Shown here piece by piece: positions 13,568 to 21,356 of a stretch of DNA of 25,737 nucleotides. The DNA comes from an uncultured Collinsella sp. (GTDB taxonomy: Bacteria > Actinomycetota > Coriobacteriia > Coriobacteriales > Coriobacteriaceae). The notes beneath the pieces were generated by a model. The model was not told the origin of the DNA. It ran no database searches and saw nothing but the letters and a program-made list of their open reading frames with translations. Every line of letters begins with the position of its first letter. Position 1 is the first letter of the stretch. The DNA lies in contig CABRID010000016.1 in NCBI GenBank assembly GCA_902470895.1, positions 1-25,737 of the forward strand. Reading direction: 5' to 3'. The position numbers and the translations under genes are program-made.

Positions 13568-15379
13568 ATGAATACTTCAATTGACATTTCCCACATCCGC
13601 AACTTCTCAATTGTTGCGCACATCGATCATGGCAAGTCCACGATCAGTGACCGCATCCTCGAGCTCACCCATACCGTCGACGAGCGTGACATGGAGTCGC
13701 AGCTGCTCGACACGATGGACATCGAGCGCGAGCGCGGCATCACGATTAAGTCCAATGCCGTCCGCGTTTCCTATGATGCCGACGACGGTGAGACGTATCA
13801 GTTCAACCTAATCGACACACCGGGCCACGTGGACTTTACCTACGAGGTCTCGCGTTCGCTGGCCGCCTGCGAGGGCGCGGTGCTGGTCGTCGACGCCACC
13901 CAGGGCGTCGAAGCTCAGACCGTCTCCAACGCGACGCTCGCCATGAATGCCAATCTGGACATCGTGCCCGCCATCAACAAGATCGATCTGCCCTCCGCAC
14001 ATCCCGACGAGGTCAAGACTGAGATTGAGGACGACTTGGCCATCCCGGCTGACGATGCCGTATGCGTGTCGGGCAAGACCGGCGAGGGCATCCATGACCT
14101 GTTGGAGTCCATCGTCTTTTTGATTTCGCCTCCCAAGGGCGATGCGAATGCACCGCTCAAGGCGCTTATTCTGGATTCGTACTTCGATGAGTACCGCGGC
14201 GTCGTTGCCACGGTTCGCGTCTTTGACGGCTCCATTAAAAAGGGCGATACCCTGCGCATGATGCAGGCCAAGGGCGACTTTTTGGTCGACGGCGTTGGCG
14301 TTAAGCGTCCCGCCGAGACTCCGGTCGATGCGCTGACCGTCGGCGAGGTGGGCTATGTGGTCACGGGTCTGAAGGACCCCGAGGCCGTGCGCGTGGGCGA
14401 CACTCTAACCTGGGCGTCGAATCCCTGCCCCGAGCCGCTGCCGGGCTACCGCGAGGCCAAGCCCATGGTCTACACGGGTCTGTTCCCCATCGACAATAAA
14501 GATTACGAGAACCTGCGCGATGCCCTCGACAAGCTGCACGTCAACGACCCGTCGTTGGTGTGGGAGCCCGAGACGTCGGTGGCGCTGGGCTTTGGCTTCC
14601 GCGTGGGCTTCTTGGGCCTGCTGCACATGGAGGTCGTCAAGGAGCGCCTGGAGCGCGAGTTCAACCTGGACCTCATCGCGACGAGCCCCTCGGTGGACTA
14701 TCACGTTTACAAGACCGACGGCGAGATGATCGACGTTCGCAGCCCGCAGGATCTTCCCGAGGCTACGCGCATTGAGCGCATCGAGGAGCCTTACCTTAAG
14801 GCCAAGATCATTTGCCCGCCCGAGTACACGGGTGCCGTCATGCAGCTTGCCATCGAGCATCGCGGCATCACGACCGATATGATCCACCTCACGAGCAAAT
14901 CGGTCGAGATGCGCTTCGATATGCCACTCGCCGAGCTCATCTTGGACTTCTTCGATCAGCTCAAGAGCCGCACCAAGGGCTATGCCTCGCTCGACTACGA
15001 GTTCAACGAGTACCGTCCCTCCGAGCTCGTGAAGCTCGATATTTTGCTTTCGGGCGACGAGGTGGACGCGCTGTCGTTTATCGTCCATAAGGACAAGGCA
15101 TATGGCCTGGCCCGTGGCCTGTGCGACAAGCTCAAGGAGATCATCCCGCGTCAGCTGTTCGAGGTGCCCATCCAGGGTGCTATCGGCAACAAGATCATCG
15201 CCCGTTCCACCGTCAAGGCGCGTCGCAAGGACGTTCTTGCCAAGTGCTACGGCGGAGATATCTCGCGTAAGCGCAAGCTGCTCGAGAAGCAGAAAGAGGG
15301 CAAGAAGCGCATGAAGGCCATCGGATCGGTCGAGGTCCCGCAGGAGGCCTTTATGGCGATCCTCAAGGTGGACGAGTAG
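13568..15379 (+). CDS. lepA: Elongation factor 4
   Basis: LepA/EF4 is a ribosome-associated GTPase linked to back-translocation and to ribosome assembly. The 603-residue length is typical. G1 AHIDHGKS is at 17-24. Then come the RGITIKS switch, DTPGHVDF (G3), NKIDLPSA (G4), the EF-G-like domains, and the LepA-specific C-terminal region KRKLLEKQKEGKKRMK. ATG 13568 gives the family N-terminus (IRNFSIVAHIDHGKST); an upstream in-frame start at 13508 would run through the rpsT terminator and was rejected. dusB follows four bases after the stop, and hemW after that, suggesting one operon. Confidence 0.96.
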   Translation: MNTSIDISHIRNFSIVAHIDHGKSTISDRILELTHTVDERDMESQLLDTMDIERERGITIKSNAVRVSYDADDGETYQFNLIDTPGHVDFTYEVSRSLAACEGAVLVVDATQGVEAQTVSNATLAMNANLDIVPAINKIDLPSAHPDEVKTEIEDDLAIPADDAVCVSGKTGEGIHDLLESIVFLISPPKGDANAPLKALILDSYFDEYRGVVATVRVFDGSIKKGDTLRMMQAKGDFLVDGVGVKRPAETPVDALTVGEVGYVVTGLKDPEAVRVGDTLTWASNPCPEPLPGYREAKPMVYTGLFPIDNKDYENLRDALDKLHVNDPSLVWEPETSVALGFGFRVGFLGLLHMEVVKERLEREFNLDLIATSPSVDYHVYKTDGEMIDVRSPQDLPEATRIERIEEPYLKAKIICPPEYTGAVMQLAIEHRGITTDMIHLTSKSVEMRFDMPLAELILDFFDQLKSRTKGYASLDYEFNEYRPSELVKLDILLSGDEVDALSFIVHKDKAYGLARGLCDKLKEIIPRQLFEVPIQGAIGNKIIARSTVKARRKDVLAKCYGGDISRKRKLLEKQKEGKKRMKAIGSVEVPQEAFMAILKVDE

Positions 15380-15383
15380 GTCC

Positions 15384-16427
15384 ATGGCGCTTTCTGAATA
15401 CAGCAAGCGGCTGCTGGGTGCCTATGCCGAGCAGCCGTTCCTTATGGCTCCCATGGCGGGCGTGACCGACCCCGCCTACCGCATTATGTGCCGCCGCCGC
15501 GGTGCCAACCTTGCCTACAGCGAGATGGTGAGCGTGGCAGGCCTTGCCTATGCCAGCAACAAAACGTGGCGCCTGGTGCTGCCGGCCGACGAGGAACAGC
15601 AGATTTGCGTGCAGCTCTTTGGCTCCAAGCCCGATCAGTTTGCGAGCGCCGTCGCCGCCGTCGAGGAGCGCGTTGGCGATCGCCTGTCGCTCATCGACAT
15701 CAATATGGCATGCCCCGCCCGCAAGGTCGTTACCAAGGGCGATGGTTCGGCGCTCATGCGCACGCCCGACCTGGCGGAGAAGATCGTCGAGGCCACGGCG
15801 GGCGCGGCGCATGTGCCCGTGACCGTCAAGATCCGCAAGGGTTTTTATGCCGAGGACCGTAATGCCGCGACGTTTGCCCAGATGCTTGAGGGCGCAGGGG
15901 CTGCCGCAGTCGCCGTGCATGGTCGTTGCGCCACGCAGCTCTACACGGGCCAGGCTGATTGGTCGGTCGTCGATGAGGTTGCCGACGCTGTCGAGATTCC
16001 CGTGATTGGTTCGGGCGATGTGTTCTCGGCCGAGGACGCTGCTGAGCATCTGCACGGCTCGGGTGCCAGCGCGGTGTTTATCGCGCGCGGCATCTACGGC
16101 AATCCGTGGGTGTTCGGCGATGCCCGAGCCCTTGCACTCGATGGCACGCCGGTTCCTTCTCGCTCCTCGGTCGAGCGCCTGGAGGCTCTGCGCGAGCACC
16201 TGACGTTGACGCACGAGCTTCTGCCGCTCATGTCGCGTGCCCGCACGTACGCAAGCTGGTACTTAAAAGGCATGCCCCATGCCGCCGCCTGGCGCGCTCA
16301 GGTGGTGCGTTGCTCTACGTACGAGGAGTTCATGTCGCTGGTCGATGATATCGAGCGCGATGTGGTGGCCTGCGAGGCCGCGCTTGCCGCCGGTGAGTCG
16401 GTGCCCGCTCATCCGCTGGAGGCTTAA
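15384..16427 (+). CDS. dusB: tRNA dihydrouridine synthase, DusB type
   Basis: Dus enzymes reduce uridines in the D-loop of tRNA using FMN and NADPH. The 347-residue protein has an N-terminal TIM barrel. LMAPMAGVTDPAYR opens it, the proton-donating cysteine is in DINMACPARK (C110), and KIRKG, HGR, and the phosphate-binding IGSGDVFSAEDA and ARGIYGNPW follow. A helical C-terminal domain (about 255-345) has the HAAAWRAQV stretch. It starts 4 bases after lepA and ends 2 bases before hemW, so it is likely co-transcribed with both. Assignment to DusB rather than another Dus is by overall resemblance. Confidence 0.9.
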   Translation: MALSEYSKRLLGAYAEQPFLMAPMAGVTDPAYRIMCRRRGANLAYSEMVSVAGLAYASNKTWRLVLPADEEQQICVQLFGSKPDQFASAVAAVEERVGDRLSLIDINMACPARKVVTKGDGSALMRTPDLAEKIVEATAGAAHVPVTVKIRKGFYAEDRNAATFAQMLEGAGAAAVAVHGRCATQLYTGQADWSVVDEVADAVEIPVIGSGDVFSAEDAAEHLHGSGASAVFIARGIYGNPWVFGDARALALDGTPVPSRSSVERLEALREHLTLTHELLPLMSRARTYASWYLKGMPHAAAWRAQVVRCSTYEEFMSLVDDIERDVVACEAALAAGESVPAHPLEA

Positions 16428-16429
16428 GG

Positions 16430-17662
16430 GTGGCCGTTACCGCACTGTATGTGCACGTGCCGTTTTGCGCTCAAAAATGCCGCTATTGCGACTTTGACTC
16501 GCGCAGCTTTGCTGCGTGTGATTTGGATGCCGCGCTCGATTCCTATTTTGAGCAGCTGTATGCGCGCCTCGATTCCTTTGGCGACGCCGGGGCGCTTACG
16601 CAGGTCCGGACGGTCTATATTGGCGGCGGCACGCCATCGCTGGCTGGGGAGCGCCTGGTGAAACTTGCCCGTCGTATCTCCATGTGGTGCAAGCCCGTTG
16701 AGTTTACTTGCGAAGCTAATCCTGAGTCGCTGACCGCTGAGCTCGCCTCAGCGCTTGCTGAGGCGGGTGTCACGCGCATCTCTCTGGGCGTGCAAACCCT
16801 CGACAATACCGAGCTGGCTGCTATTGGCCGCATTCACGATGCCAATCGGGCACTTGCAGCTATCGCGACGGTGAAGGACGCTGGCCTCGATGTGTCGTGC
16901 GACCTTATGTGCGGCCTTCCCGGGCAGACGGCCGCAAGCTGGCGGAGCACGCTCGATGGCGTGCTGGCGGCGGCGCCGCATCATGTATCGGTGTACCCGC
17001 TCACGCTCGAGGAGGGCACACCACTCTATCGCATGGCATGCCGTGACGAGTCGCTCGAGCCCGACGAGGATTTTCAGGCTTCGTGCATGGACGCGGCGCG
17101 TGAGCGCCTGGGTGCGGCCGGCTATCGTCCGTATGAGGTGGCAAGCTACGCGCTCGACGGCCATGAGTGCGCCCATAACATTGCCTACTGGACCGGACGG
17201 GGCTACCTGGGCCTGGGTCGTTCTGCCGCGGGCATGCTCGACGCCGAGGATTTCGACCGTCTTGCAGGTTTGTTCCCCGGCGTGTCTTCTCGAGGCGATG
17301 CGTACCGCGTGCGTCTGGTGCAACGTGACGATGACGCGACGGCGTTCGAGGCCGAATATCTGTCGCAGCGTGAGGCTGTCGCCGAAGACTTGATGCTCGC
17401 TTGTCGCATGACGCGCGGTGTTGCGTCCGACCTGTTGGCTCGTGCAGCTTGCGTCATCCCAACGGGCGAGCTGGCAGCTGCCTGCGATCGCGCGCTCGAA
17501 TTGGGTCTTGCCACTTGGGTGCCCGAGACGCTCTGGGGTCATGAGGGACCCTTCACTACGGCAGATGTCGTCGCGGGCCATGTTCGAGCTCTTCTGGCGC
17601 CGACCCATCTGGGCTGGCTCGATGGAAATGTTCTGTTCGAGCTGTTTTGGGATCTAGCTTAG
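16430..17662 (+). CDS. hemW: Radical SAM heme chaperone HemW
   Basis: HemW-type proteins bind a [4Fe-4S] cluster, SAM and heme, and deliver heme. They are often misnamed oxygen-independent coproporphyrinogen oxidase. The 410-residue protein starts LYVHVPFCAQKCRYCDF with the radical SAM cysteines C13, C17 and C20 and the C-terminal F of the HemW-type CxxxCxxCxF motif. YIGGGTPS, EANPESL, RISLGVQT and DLMCGLPGQT follow, then the HNIAYWTGRGYLGLG motif of the C-terminal half. GTG 16430 has GGAGG at 16418-16422. The gene follows dusB directly, in the usual lepA-hemW neighbourhood. Confidence 0.9.
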   Translation: MAVTALYVHVPFCAQKCRYCDFDSRSFAACDLDAALDSYFEQLYARLDSFGDAGALTQVRTVYIGGGTPSLAGERLVKLARRISMWCKPVEFTCEANPESLTAELASALAEAGVTRISLGVQTLDNTELAAIGRIHDANRALAAIATVKDAGLDVSCDLMCGLPGQTAASWRSTLDGVLAAAPHHVSVYPLTLEEGTPLYRMACRDESLEPDEDFQASCMDAARERLGAAGYRPYEVASYALDGHECAHNIAYWTGRGYLGLGRSAAGMLDAEDFDRLAGLFPGVSSRGDAYRVRLVQRDDDATAFEAEYLSQREAVAEDLMLACRMTRGVASDLLARAACVIPTGELAAACDRALELGLATWVPETLWGHEGPFTTADVVAGHVRALLAPTHLGWLDGNVLFELFWDLA

Positions 17663-17672
17663 GCCGCTCGGG

Positions 17673-17678
17673 TAGAAT
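17673..17678 (+). promoter_or_regulatory. Candidate -10 box of the membrane J-protein gene
   Basis: TAGAAT lies 43 bases before the start codon and is preceded by CCGCTCGGG. The 11-mer CCGCTCGGGTA (17664-17674) also occurs exactly at the lepA -10 region (13546-13556). No clear -35 is seen at the right distance. Confidence 0.45.
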
Positions 17679-17720
17679 TACCGAAATATATACGCTGCTG
17701 TGAGCAGGAGGTTGCCGCGC

Positions 17721-18824
17721 ATGGCGACGATGAACGAAAAAGATTACTACGAGATTCTGGGTGTCTCCAAGGACGCCACCTCGCGTGATATTCAAAAGGC
17801 CTTCCAGCAAAAGGCCCGTAAGCTCCATCCGGACGTCAATAAAGAGCCGGATGCCGAGGAAAAGTTTAAAGAGGTTTCCGAGGCCTACGCCGTGCTTTCG
17901 GATGAGCAAAAACGTGCACGCTACGACGCCATGCGTTCTGGCAATCCCTTTGCCGGTGCTCCTACGGCTTCGCCCTATGGTGGCGGCTACGCCGGTAGCA
18001 CGGGCTATGGCAATCCCTTTGAGGGCGGCTTTCCCTTTGGTGGCGCCTGGGGCCAGCAGCGTCGCGGCCAGGCTGCCTACAATCCCGAGAACGGCGCCAA
18101 CGTGGTCGTCGATATCAAACTCGACGCCAAGGAGGCCAAGGGCGGTGCCCGCAAGACCGTCCGCTACACGCGCTTCGATACCTGTAGCAACTGCGGCGGC
18201 TCGGGCTCCGTTTCGTCTGAGCATGCCCATACCTGCCCGAGCTGCGGTGGCCGCGGCCACATCGACGTCGACCTGTCCTTCCTGTTTGGTGCGGGCACGT
18301 TCCAGTCGGTCTGCCCCGAGTGCGGCGGTTCCGGTAAGGTCGTGGCCGACCCCTGCCCCGATTGCGGTGGCAGCGGGCGAACCCGTGTGACCTCCGAGCA
18401 GACGATTGAGTTTCCTGCCGGCACGCACGATGGCGACGAGGTCCGCATTAGCGGCATGGGCCATGCTGGCACTAACGGTGCCGCGGGCGGCGACCTGGTC
18501 GGCCGCGCCCATGTTGAGGCCGAGCGCTTGGAAGGCAAAGCTCGTACTGGCTTTTACCTGATGGGCATTGTGGCGCCGTTTTTGGTGCTGTCGGCCATCT
18601 CGGGCGTGTTCTCGGCCTTTGCCGTGATGTGCTTTATTCCGTTTACCATGGGCCTGTTCATGGTGCTTTCGGACGGTGTGCTTCATCGCAGCCTGCTGTG
18701 GTGGAAGCGCGGTGCGATGCAGTTTGCCAACGGTTTTGCCAACGGTTTCATGTTCGCGCTTGTGTCGGTTTGGTTCGCGAGCTGCTCGCAACGGGCCATG
18801 CTTTCGCCGTATCAAATGCAATAA
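17721..18824 (+). CDS. DnaJ-like J-protein with zinc finger and C-terminal membrane segments
   Basis: J-proteins stimulate the ATPase of Hsp70 (DnaK). This 367-residue protein has an N-terminal J domain with the HPD motif (36-38) and a Gly/Phe/Tyr-rich linker (about 74-115). The first C-terminal beta domain carries a complete zinc-finger region of four CxxCGGxG repeats (C155/C158, C172/C175, C198/C201, C212/C215). The second C-terminal domain and dimerisation helix of DnaJ are absent. From about residue 278 there are two closely spaced hydrophobic stretches (278-316), a basic segment (LLWWKRG) and a third hydrophobic stretch (about 338-358). It is therefore probably anchored in the membrane with the J domain in the cytoplasm. 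ATG 17721 has AGGAGG upstream; the GTG at 17700 lies before that site and was rejected. A canonical dnaJ follows 81 bases later. Confidence 0.85.
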   Translation: MATMNEKDYYEILGVSKDATSRDIQKAFQQKARKLHPDVNKEPDAEEKFKEVSEAYAVLSDEQKRARYDAMRSGNPFAGAPTASPYGGGYAGSTGYGNPFEGGFPFGGAWGQQRRGQAAYNPENGANVVVDIKLDAKEAKGGARKTVRYTRFDTCSNCGGSGSVSSEHAHTCPSCGGRGHIDVDLSFLFGAGTFQSVCPECGGSGKVVADPCPDCGGSGRTRVTSEQTIEFPAGTHDGDEVRISGMGHAGTNGAAGGDLVGRAHVEAERLEGKARTGFYLMGIVAPFLVLSAISGVFSAFAVMCFIPFTMGLFMVLSDGVLHRSLLWWKRGAMQFANGFANGFMFALVSVWFASCSQRAMLSPYQMQ

Positions 18825-18860
18825 CATCAAACCCTTTGTTTGCGGTCGGCCCAGCTTGGG

Positions 18861-18866
18861 TATAGG
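18861..18866 (+). promoter_or_regulatory. Candidate -10 box of dnaJ
   Basis: TATAGG lies 39 bases before the dnaJ start, preceded by CTTGGG. A weak -35 TTTGCG (18839-18844) lies 16 bases upstream. No CIRCE or HAIR heat-shock operator is seen in the 81-base gap. Confidence 0.35.
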
Positions 18867-18905
18867 ACGCACTGTGACAATAATGAAAGTCGGAAGGATT
18901 CGGTC

Positions 18906-20054
18906 GTGTCGGAAAATAGGGATTACTACGAGGTGCTTGGCGTCGACAGGGATGCCGACGCGCGGACGATTAAGCGTGCGTTTTTAAAGAAGGCCCGTAC
19001 CGTACATCCGGATGTTTCGGACGATCCCGAGGCCGAGGCCAAGTTCAAGGAGCTCAACGAGGCCTATTCCGTTCTTTCCGATGAGCAGAAGCGTGCTAAC
19101 TACGACCGTTACGGCACTGCCGACGGTCCTGGTGGTTCGGGCTATGTCGACATCAACGATATCTTTGGTGGCATGGGCATGGACGACCTGTTCTCGTCGT
19201 TCTTTGGTGGTGGCGCCGGTGGTGGCGCCCGCAGCCGTCGTGAGCGTCGTCGCGGACGTGACATGGCCATCTCGCTTTCGGTGACGCTCGAGGAGGCGGC
19301 ACTCGGCTGCAAAAAGACGATCAGCTATGATCGCCTTGCTCCTTGCGAGGACTGCAACGGTACCGGTAGGGCCGAGGGTGCACAGGAAAAGCAGTGCAGT
19401 CGCTGCCACGGTACGGGCTACGTCACTACGGTTCAGCGATCGTTCCTGGGCCAGGTTCAGTCTTCCTCGCCTTGCCCCGACTGCCATGGCGAGGGCACGG
19501 TTATCGACCATCCCTGCGAGACCTGCGACGGTCAGGGCCGCACGCCTTCGCACGAAAAGATCGACATCGATATTCCCGCCGGCGTTTCGACCGGTCGCCA
19601 GCTGCGTGTGAGCGGCTTTGGCGAGGCCGGCCTTCGCGGCGAGCCTTCGGGCGACCTGATTGTTAACGTGCGCGTCGCCGACCATGAGCGCTTTAAGCGC
19701 AACGGTGACGACCTGTACCTGGTGAGCGATATCTCGATTGCGCAGGCTGCGCTCGGCTGCGAGATCGAGGTCGAGGGCATTATGCCCGACGAGGTCGTTA
19801 AGGTGACGGTTCCCGCCGGCGCCCAGTACGGCGACACCGTGAGCGTCAATAATTACGGCATGCCGCGCATTGGCGGTGGCGGTTCGCGTGGCCGCCTGAT
19901 CGTGCAACTGCGCGTGGTCGTTCCCACCAATCTTTCCAATAAGCAACGCGAGCTGCTCCGTGCTTTTGCCGATGAGATGGGCGATGACGTCGCTTCCGGT
20001 AAGAAGTCGGTGACCGACCGTATCAAGAGTGCCCTCGACGATATCCTCGATTAA
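18906..20054 (+). CDS. dnaJ: Molecular chaperone DnaJ
   Basis: DnaJ delivers unfolded proteins to DnaK and stimulates its ATPase. The 382-residue protein is a full type A Hsp40: J domain with HPD at 34-36, a Gly-rich linker (about 70-110), and a zinc-finger region with four CxxCxGxG motifs (C147/C150, C164/C167, C190/C193, C204/C207). Both C-terminal substrate domains are present (IPAGVSTGRQLRVSGFGEAG and VTVPAGAQYGDTVSVNNYG), with a C-terminal tail. GTG 18906 is supported by GGAAGGA about eight bases upstream; the longer frame to 18840 has no ribosome binding site. dnaK and grpE are not linked here. mtaB follows after nine bases. Confidence 0.94.
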   Translation: MSENRDYYEVLGVDRDADARTIKRAFLKKARTVHPDVSDDPEAEAKFKELNEAYSVLSDEQKRANYDRYGTADGPGGSGYVDINDIFGGMGMDDLFSSFFGGGAGGGARSRRERRRGRDMAISLSVTLEEAALGCKKTISYDRLAPCEDCNGTGRAEGAQEKQCSRCHGTGYVTTVQRSFLGQVQSSSPCPDCHGEGTVIDHPCETCDGQGRTPSHEKIDIDIPAGVSTGRQLRVSGFGEAGLRGEPSGDLIVNVRVADHERFKRNGDDLYLVSDISIAQAALGCEIEVEGIMPDEVVKVTVPAGAQYGDTVSVNNYGMPRIGGGGSRGRLIVQLRVVVPTNLSNKQRELLRAFADEMGDDVASGKKSVTDRIKSALDDILD

Positions 20055-20063
20055 GGAGCCCGC

Positions 20064-21356
20064 GTGCTCGCACCCCATATTTCCGTCGTCAACCTCGGCT
20101 GCCGTGTCAACCGGGTTGAGTCTGACCGTATCACTGCCGATCTTATGCGCTTGGGCTTTGCTATTGTGGAGCCCCACGATGCCGATCTGATCGTCATTAA
20201 CACTTGTGCCGTTACGGGCGAGGCCGAGGCTAAGACCCGTAAGGCCGTCCGTCATGCGCTGGCCCATCCAAACGAGCCCTATGTGGTCGTGACCGGATGC
20301 GTGGTCAATTTGCATCCCGAGGAGCTGTCGGAGCTTTCGGATCGCGTGATTGCCGAGCCGTCCAAGATAGATGTCGCCGAACGTGTTTGCGAGGTGCTGG
20401 GTGTTGAGTCCGATAGCGTTCCCGCCTGCAGCGATGGCGAGGTGGTCGATGCGCTCGGTCGCTCTCGCCTGGGCGTGAAGATTCAGGATGGCTGCAACCA
20501 TCGCTGCACCTATTGCATTGTGTGGAAGGCGCGCGGCCCCGAGCGCTCCGTGCCCGTCGAGTCCGTGCTCGAGCAAGTTCGCGAGGCCCAGGAGGCCGGC
20601 GTGCCCGAGGTGGTGCTGACCGGTGTGAACCTGGGTGCCTACGATGGCAAGAGCGCGACCGACGAGCACGTCGAAATCGATGAGCTGCTCGAGGCCATCA
20701 TGGAGCGCACGTCTATTCCGCATGTGCGCATTTCCTCGGTCGAGCCCATGGATATCTCCGAGCGCCTGCTTAAGGTTATGGCGCGCTACCCGCAGCGTAT
20801 CGCCCCGTTTTTGCACCTGCCCGTGCAGTCCGGCTGCACGGCGACCCTGCATCGCATGGGCCGTCCCTATAGCGCCGAGGCCTTTGAGGACACGGTGCGT
20901 ATGATTCGCGCCAACTTGCCCCAGGCGTCCCTTTCGTGCGATGTCATCGTCGGTTTTCCTGGTGAGACGGACGAGGAGTTCGAGGAGTCGCTGGCGCTGT
21001 GCCGCCGTGTGGGTTTCTCGCGTATGCACGTGTTCCGCTACAGCAAGCGTCCCGGTACCCTTGCTGCCGACATGCCCGACCAGGTGCCACCCGAGGTTAT
21101 GGCCGAGCGCAGCCGCCGTATGCGGGCCGCCGCACAGGAGCTCGCTATTGCCGACGCTCGTCGTCGCGTGGGCACGGTCGAGCGTGCCGTGCTTGAGTAC
21201 GGTGACAATTTAACGCTCGGTTCGTTCCATCATGCCCGTCTTGACGATACCTGTGGACTTACAGCCCCGTGCCTGCTCGATGTTGCTATCATCGGAGTCG
21301 ATGATTCCGGCTTGGTCCATGCACGCAGGGAGGTTCATGGAAGCCTCGAAGATTAG
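20064..21356 (+). CDS. mtaB: tRNA 2-methylthio-N6-threonylcarbamoyladenosine transferase, MtaB type
   Basis: MtaB-type methylthiotransferases add a methylthio group to t6A37 of tRNA. The 430-residue protein has the N-terminal cluster domain (LGCRVN C13, INTCAVT C48, VVTGC C79). The radical SAM domain holds DGCNHRCTYC (C144, C148, C151), and a C-terminal TRAM-like part follows. LGCRVNRVES resembles the MtaB signature better than MiaB or RimO. After the radical SAM cysteines the sequence reads IVWKARG where most relatives have IIPxARG; this is a mild oddity. GTG 20064 has AAGGAG five bases upstream. The end overlaps phoH by 20 bases. Confidence 0.9.
   Translation: MLAPHISVVNLGCRVNRVESDRITADLMRLGFAIVEPHDADLIVINTCAVTGEAEAKTRKAVRHALAHPNEPYVVVTGCVVNLHPEELSELSDRVIAEPSKIDVAERVCEVLGVESDSVPACSDGEVVDALGRSRLGVKIQDGCNHRCTYCIVWKARGPERSVPVESVLEQVREAQEAGVPEVVLTGVNLGAYDGKSATDEHVEIDELLEAIMERTSIPHVRISSVEPMDISERLLKVMARYPQRIAPFLHLPVQSGCTATLHRMGRPYSAEAFEDTVRMIRANLPQASLSCDVIVGFPGETDEEFEESLALCRRVGFSRMHVFRYSKRPGTLAADMPDQVPPEVMAERSRRMRAAAQELAIADARRRVGTVERAVLEYGDNLTLGSFHHARLDDTCGLTAPCLLDVAIIGVDDSGLVHARREVHGSLED

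Noticed and set aside
18825..18905. CIRCE or HAIR operator before dnaJ
   Set aside because: I looked for both inverted repeats in the gap and found neither.
18984..21029. Long open frame of 681 codons on the minus strand opposite dnaJ and mtaB
   Set aside because: It is a shadow of GC-rich codon use in two well-supported + strand genes. It has low-complexity His/Gly/Leu/Ala composition, no ribosome binding site and no recognisable domain.
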